Of a DNA stretch of 7,999 bases, positions 4,897-7,999 are shown piece by piece; the first letter of the stretch is position 1; every line of letters begins with the position of its first letter. The notes under the pieces were generated by a model. The model had not been told where the DNA came from. It did no database searches and saw only the letters and a list, made by a program, of their open reading frames with translations. Source of the stretch: Candidatus Altarchaeota archaeon (GTDB lineage: Archaea > Altiarchaeota > Altiarchaeia > IMC4 > QMZM01); the NCBI GenBank assembly GCA_018897475.1, contig JAHIKS010000011.1, positions 1-7,999 on the forward strand, read 5' to 3'. The translations under genes and the position numbers were made by a program.

Positions 4897-6450
4897 ATGA
4901 ACAAAGATTGTAAACTCACCGTAAAGGGAATAGAACTCTTGTTTGCCTTACTCTTAGTCCTGACTATCTCCCACTCTGCCGATGCACAGAACTACGACGC
5001 CTATGAGAATATTACGGAGGTTTTTGAAAACTGGACGTGGACCCACTATGGCGTGAACCTCTCAATAAAATTTTGTGATGCATTTGACTGCGTTGATAAC
5101 CCAGCATTTACGGAGTATGAAGATATATCTGATTATTCTAACTATCACGGGCAGTACTTCCAGTACAGGGCCTTACTGTTTACGGATAACGCATCCAGAT
5201 CTCCACGGCTCAGGAACGTTACGGTCGAGGCTACAACGAGCCCTACTACTTATAAAACAGTATATGACGTATTCCAATCTTTCAGCTTCCTCGGAAACAG
5301 GGAACGGGAGATTAAGTTGCAGGTAAGGTCATGCAGGCTCTCGGACTGCTCCGATAATTCAGAGTTTATAGGCCAGGATGGCACTCCCGGAAGTTACTTT
5401 GAATTCCCGCAGGCGAATCCCGACCATGAGGCGAATTTCAACAATCTAAGCAAGGTTCCGATAGCATCCAACAGATACTTCCAGTACAAAGCCTACCTTA
5501 CTACCGATGATACATCAAAGACGCCAAAGCTCTGGAACGTTACGGTCAATTCTACTGCCGTAACTAACGGCAGTAACAAATCTCTTACGGTAAAATTATG
5601 GCTATACCGGGAAAGTGGTTCAATCACGCAGGAGCCGATTCTTTGCAGGTGGGATTCCGTTTCTGATGTTAATCGAACCTACTGCCTGTTGCTGGACTCA
5701 AACGGAAAGGCCCGCTTTTATCTATCATCGGATGGGGTTTCCTCAGGGGTGGTGATATCCTCATCCACCATCCCTGCGGGACAGTGGACATCTATTGCCG
5801 CTACTTATGATGACAGTACCGATCAGTTAAAGATATATATCAATGCCATAAGGGAAGATAACATTACATGGATTCATGGGATTTCAGAGAACAACAGCCG
5901 TATCTTAATAGGGGGTGGGGACTTCGGAGAGTTCAGAAGATATTTGAATGGAGATATCGACGAAGTCCGCATCTACAACCGCTCGCTCTCGGCAGAGGAA
6001 ATCCGACTAAGCTACGGCTCCTCCCTCCAGCAGGTGAATTCAACGCACTGGGAGTTCTACGGCAACGTAACCGGGCTGGATGAGGCGGTCTATCAGTATC
6101 AGGGCTGGGCGAATGATACGGCAGGAAACGATGGAACTACGGGAGTGAGGACGCTGACGATTGATACCACCAACCCGACAATTATATGGACTCGACCAAG
6201 GAATGACAATCTCTCTATCTTGGGAGGCTGGTTTATCCAGAACATCACGGTTACGGATAATATCGAGCTCTGGTGGCTGAACTGCACTATATACAACTCC
6301 ACCGGGACTGATATGTGGAACTGTTCCCGGAACCTGACCTTAGAGGGAACGTCCTTTAATCTGTTTAACCGGACGGACATTTCGGGATGGCCCTACGGGA
6401 CCTATACGGAGAACTGCACCTGCTGGGACATGGCTAAAAAAAAAACCTGA
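4897..6450 (+). CDS. Large secreted multidomain surface protein (5' part, frame broken at poly-A)
   Basis: 517 residues. Residues ~11-30 (GIELLFALLLVLTISHSADA) form a signal peptide. Two related beta modules follow (~40-108 and ~118-222), each with a C-x(4-5)-C pair and a closing R/K-x-F/Y-QY(R/K)A...L(R/W)NVTV, a repeat seen in archaeal surface proteins. Residues ~229-373 are the later part of a LamG jelly roll (SLTVKLWLYRE, PAGQWTSIAATYD, GDIDEVRIYNRSLSAEEI). Its usual N-terminal third is missing. Residues ~382-424 repeat the linker of the gene at window start, followed by an Ig-like segment. Ten A at 6436-6445 cause a switch: this frame ends with KKKT and a stop, while the neighbouring frame continues for over 500 residues in matching style. 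It starts 20 nt after the RT gene with only a weak ribosome site. Extracellular adhesion or attachment is plausible. Confidence 0.8.
   Translation: MNKDCKLTVKGIELLFALLLVLTISHSADAQNYDAYENITEVFENWTWTHYGVNLSIKFCDAFDCVDNPAFTEYEDISDYSNYHGQYFQYRALLFTDNASRSPRLRNVTVEATTSPTTYKTVYDVFQSFSFLGNREREIKLQVRSCRLSDCSDNSEFIGQDGTPGSYFEFPQANPDHEANFNNLSKVPIASNRYFQYKAYLTTDDTSKTPKLWNVTVNSTAVTNGSNKSLTVKLWLYRESGSITQEPILCRWDSVSDVNRTYCLLLDSNGKARFYLSSDGVSSGVVISSSTIPAGQWTSIAATYDDSTDQLKIYINAIREDNITWIHGISENNSRILIGGGDFGEFRRYLNGDIDEVRIYNRSLSAEEIRLSYGSSLQQVNSTHWEFYGNVTGLDEAVYQYQGWANDTAGNDGTTGVRTLTIDTTNPTIIWTRPRNDNLSILGGWFIQNITVTDNIELWWLNCTIYNSTGTDMWNCSRNLTLEGTSFNLFNRTDISGWPYGTYTENCTCWDMAKKKT
5553..5575 (+). other. Perfect hairpin at the LamG junction
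   Basis: TACTGCCGT (5553-5561) and ACGGCAGTA (5567-5575) pair perfectly around AACTA. It lies in coding sequence exactly between the second N-terminal beta module and the abruptly beginning LamG part, so it may mark a recombination junction. Confidence 0.6.
6046..6167 (+). repeat. 122-bp perfect direct repeat, right copy
   Basis: Identical to 4-125 at an offset of 6042. Divergence is immediate outside (6045 g versus c; 6168 c versus a). It encodes the same linker module after the LamG domain. Confidence 0.95.
6436..6445 (+). other. Poly-A slippery run breaking the surface protein gene
   Basis: Ten A follow GCT. A -1 shift here (or 11 A) joins CWDMA-KKK to NLTESRRF and restores a long continuous protein. 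This could be transcriptional slippage, -1 frameshifting, phase variation or a read error. Confidence 0.75.
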
Positions 6451-7999
6451 CTGAGTCCCGGAGATTCGTGGTTAATAATGCCTTGTTTGCCGATACCTTC
6501 CCGGACGGGAGTTATATAGCCGACTATGAGAACGTCAGCATTCCTGATTTCAATGTATCGGGGAATCTGCAGAATATCACGCTGCTGGGGGATAACAAGA
6601 CAGGGTATATAATAACGAAGGTTCTGAATGCCACATATCTTGCGATGTGGCACAAGCTGATGCTGAACGACTCGATAACGGCGGGGAGCAATATTACCTA
6701 CCGGATCCTGGATGCCAATGACCGGAATGCTACGCTCTGTGAATTTAACTCTACGGATGCGAATTCCAGCAGCGGATTCTCGGTCTATTATAACTGTTCC
6801 AGGGCGAATGCGGTGAGGAGGATAAGGCTCTACGCCTTCCTCAGGGCCAATACCACCGCAAATAAGCCCGTATTGCATAAGTGGAACCTCACGTGGGAGA
6901 CGGGGGCGAGTTATCTGAATGTTACGCTCCTTAATAGAACAGGGAGCGGGACTATGGAGAGGCTGAACAGGAGCAAGATAACGGTGTATGAGAACGAGAC
7001 CAGCAACCTTGTCTGCGACTATAATTCCTCGAATGTTACTGGAAGGATAGACTGCGTCCTGAACCAGAGCAAGGAGTATGACATCAACACAAGCAACGGA
7101 GTCAATATGTACGGGGCTCCGGTATGGAACCAGCCGAAGCTGCTGTACTATCTTGGGACAACGCTCAGGAACCTGACCATAAGCCTGATAAATTCCTCCG
7201 GAGGGGCTGTTGCAAATGTTACATTATCAGTATACGAAGAGGGCACGAACTTCCTGGAGTGCTCAGGGCTCACGAACATAGAAGGGAAGCTCCAATGCGA
7301 ACTAAATGCAAGCCACAGATATGATGTAAATTCGACCTATGGCGTGTGGATGTTCAATGTTTCTGTTCCCAATGCGCTGACCGTCCAGCGCTACCTGGCG
7401 AAGCCTCCAGTAGCGAATCTGACCGTGATGCTGAGGAATTCCTCGGGAAGTTCTGTAGCCAATAAGACGGTCTATGTGTACAACCAAGGTGCGACCATGG
7501 TGGAGTGTAGTGGGAATACCTCTAACCTGGGCTTCATCCGGTGCGAGCTGAACAACAGCAAGCGCTATGACGTAGAGACTGATTACGGGGCAAAGATGTA
7601 TGGAATTAACGCATCAAATAACCTGACCATGCAGTATTATTCGGCAGCCCCGACCATGAGGAATGTGACGGTAGTGCTGCTGGATGCATCAGGCAGCGGA
7701 GTGCCCAATGTGAGGCTCAGGGTCTACGACAATGCCACGGCAGTGATAGCATGTGAGGGGAATACCTCAAGGTATGGTAATATAACCTGCGAGTTGAACG
7801 CATCAAGGGAGTATGACCTAAAGACTGACTATGGAGTCAGGATGTATGACGTGAATATAAGCTCCAATCCGGCGGTGAATATGCAGTATTACTCGGGTTC
7901 GGCGACGCTGAAAAATCTGACGGTGATACTGAGGGATTCATCGGGGGCGCTGGTTCCAAATGCTAATGTCACAGTATTCGACTATGGCACAAGCAACGT
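6438..7999 (+). CDS. Surface protein continuation, tandem Ig-like repeats, open at window end
   Basis: In the frame starting NLTESRRF there is no stop from 6438 to the window end, giving about 520 residues with no start signal of its own. It is therefore the rest of the 4897 gene, displaced by one base at the A run. Residues to about 6905 form one or two beta-rich domains with Cys pairs (LCEFNS...YNCSRAN). From 6906, repeats of about 82 residues follow with the pattern L-x-N-[LV]-T-V...V-x-V-Y...C...C-x-LN-x-S-x-x-YD-[VIL]...YGV-x-M...YY, resembling carboxypeptidase-regulatory or Ig-like beta modules with one likely disulfide each. N-X-S/T sequons are very dense, so heavy N-glycosylation outside the cell is expected. 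It probably forms a stalk holding the N-terminal LamG part away from the membrane. The C-terminal anchor is beyond the window. Confidence 0.8.
6906..7999 (+). repeat. Tandem ~82-residue protein repeats (four full, one partial)
   Basis: Units start at 6906, 7152, 7395, 7641 and 7893, with lengths 246, 243, 246 and 252 nt and the last cut by the window end. They are diverged in DNA but share the paired Cys, LNxSxxYD and terminal YY pattern. The first unit is the most divergent. Confidence 0.8.

Noticed and set aside
6402..6878. Minus-strand open frame opposite the surface protein
   Set aside because: The + strand frame continues the surface protein without a stop, and the minus product has no recognisable domain.

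Overview
The window carries a complete diversity-generating retroelement (DGR) set among genes for large secreted, glycosylation-prone surface proteins. The host looks like an archaeon, most plausibly of the DPANN group (Woesearchaeota/Pacearchaeota type). The evidence is archaeal BRE/TATA-like promoters (1088-1107, 2304-2320), GGTGA/GGAGG ribosome binding sites, surface proteins packed with N-X-S/T sequons, and a DGR target with a formylglycine-generating-enzyme/C-type-lectin fold, which is known from DPANN DGRs. The lineage is an inference from style, not from a marker gene.

Layout, all genes on the + strand. 1-540: 3' end of a surface protein whose LamG domain stops part way. 553-1089: a degenerate acylphosphatase domain with a coiled coil, its 3' end interrupted by a 60-bp perfect cloverleaf palindrome (1000-1059). 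1144-2181: the DGR target, a signal-anchored surface protein ending in the variable repeat (VR, 2041-2166). 2172-2399: a dense run of hairpins and a promoter. 2424-3029: a second acylphosphatase plus coiled-coil protein with its catalytic Arg and Asn present. 3030-3364: the non-coding template region with the template repeat (TR, 3108-3233) and a strong hairpin. 3365-4876: Avd-like accessory domain and DGR reverse transcriptase in one open frame, joined through a run of nine G. 4897-6450, continuing in another frame to the window end: a long multidomain surface protein (two N-terminal beta modules, LamG remainder, linker, then ~82-residue tandem repeats), broken at a run of ten A.

How it works together: VR and TR align without gaps over 126 nt and differ at 15 sites, every one an A in the TR. 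This is the signature of adenine-specific mutagenic retrohoming. The RT and Avd copy TR RNA and overwrite VR, changing ten residues on the ligand face of the target's lectin-like domain, which is predicted to be displayed outside the cell. The hairpin 5 nt after VR is placed like the target-recognition hairpins of known DGRs.

The most unusual points are: (1) the homopolymer-G junction that decides whether Avd and RT are fused or separate; (2) two paralogous acylphosphatase/coiled-coil proteins, one inside the cassette between VR and TR; (3) the cloverleaf palindrome, whose removal restores a coiled-coil reading frame; (4) a perfect 122-bp direct repeat flanking the whole locus, with the flanking genes carrying complementary halves of a LamG domain.
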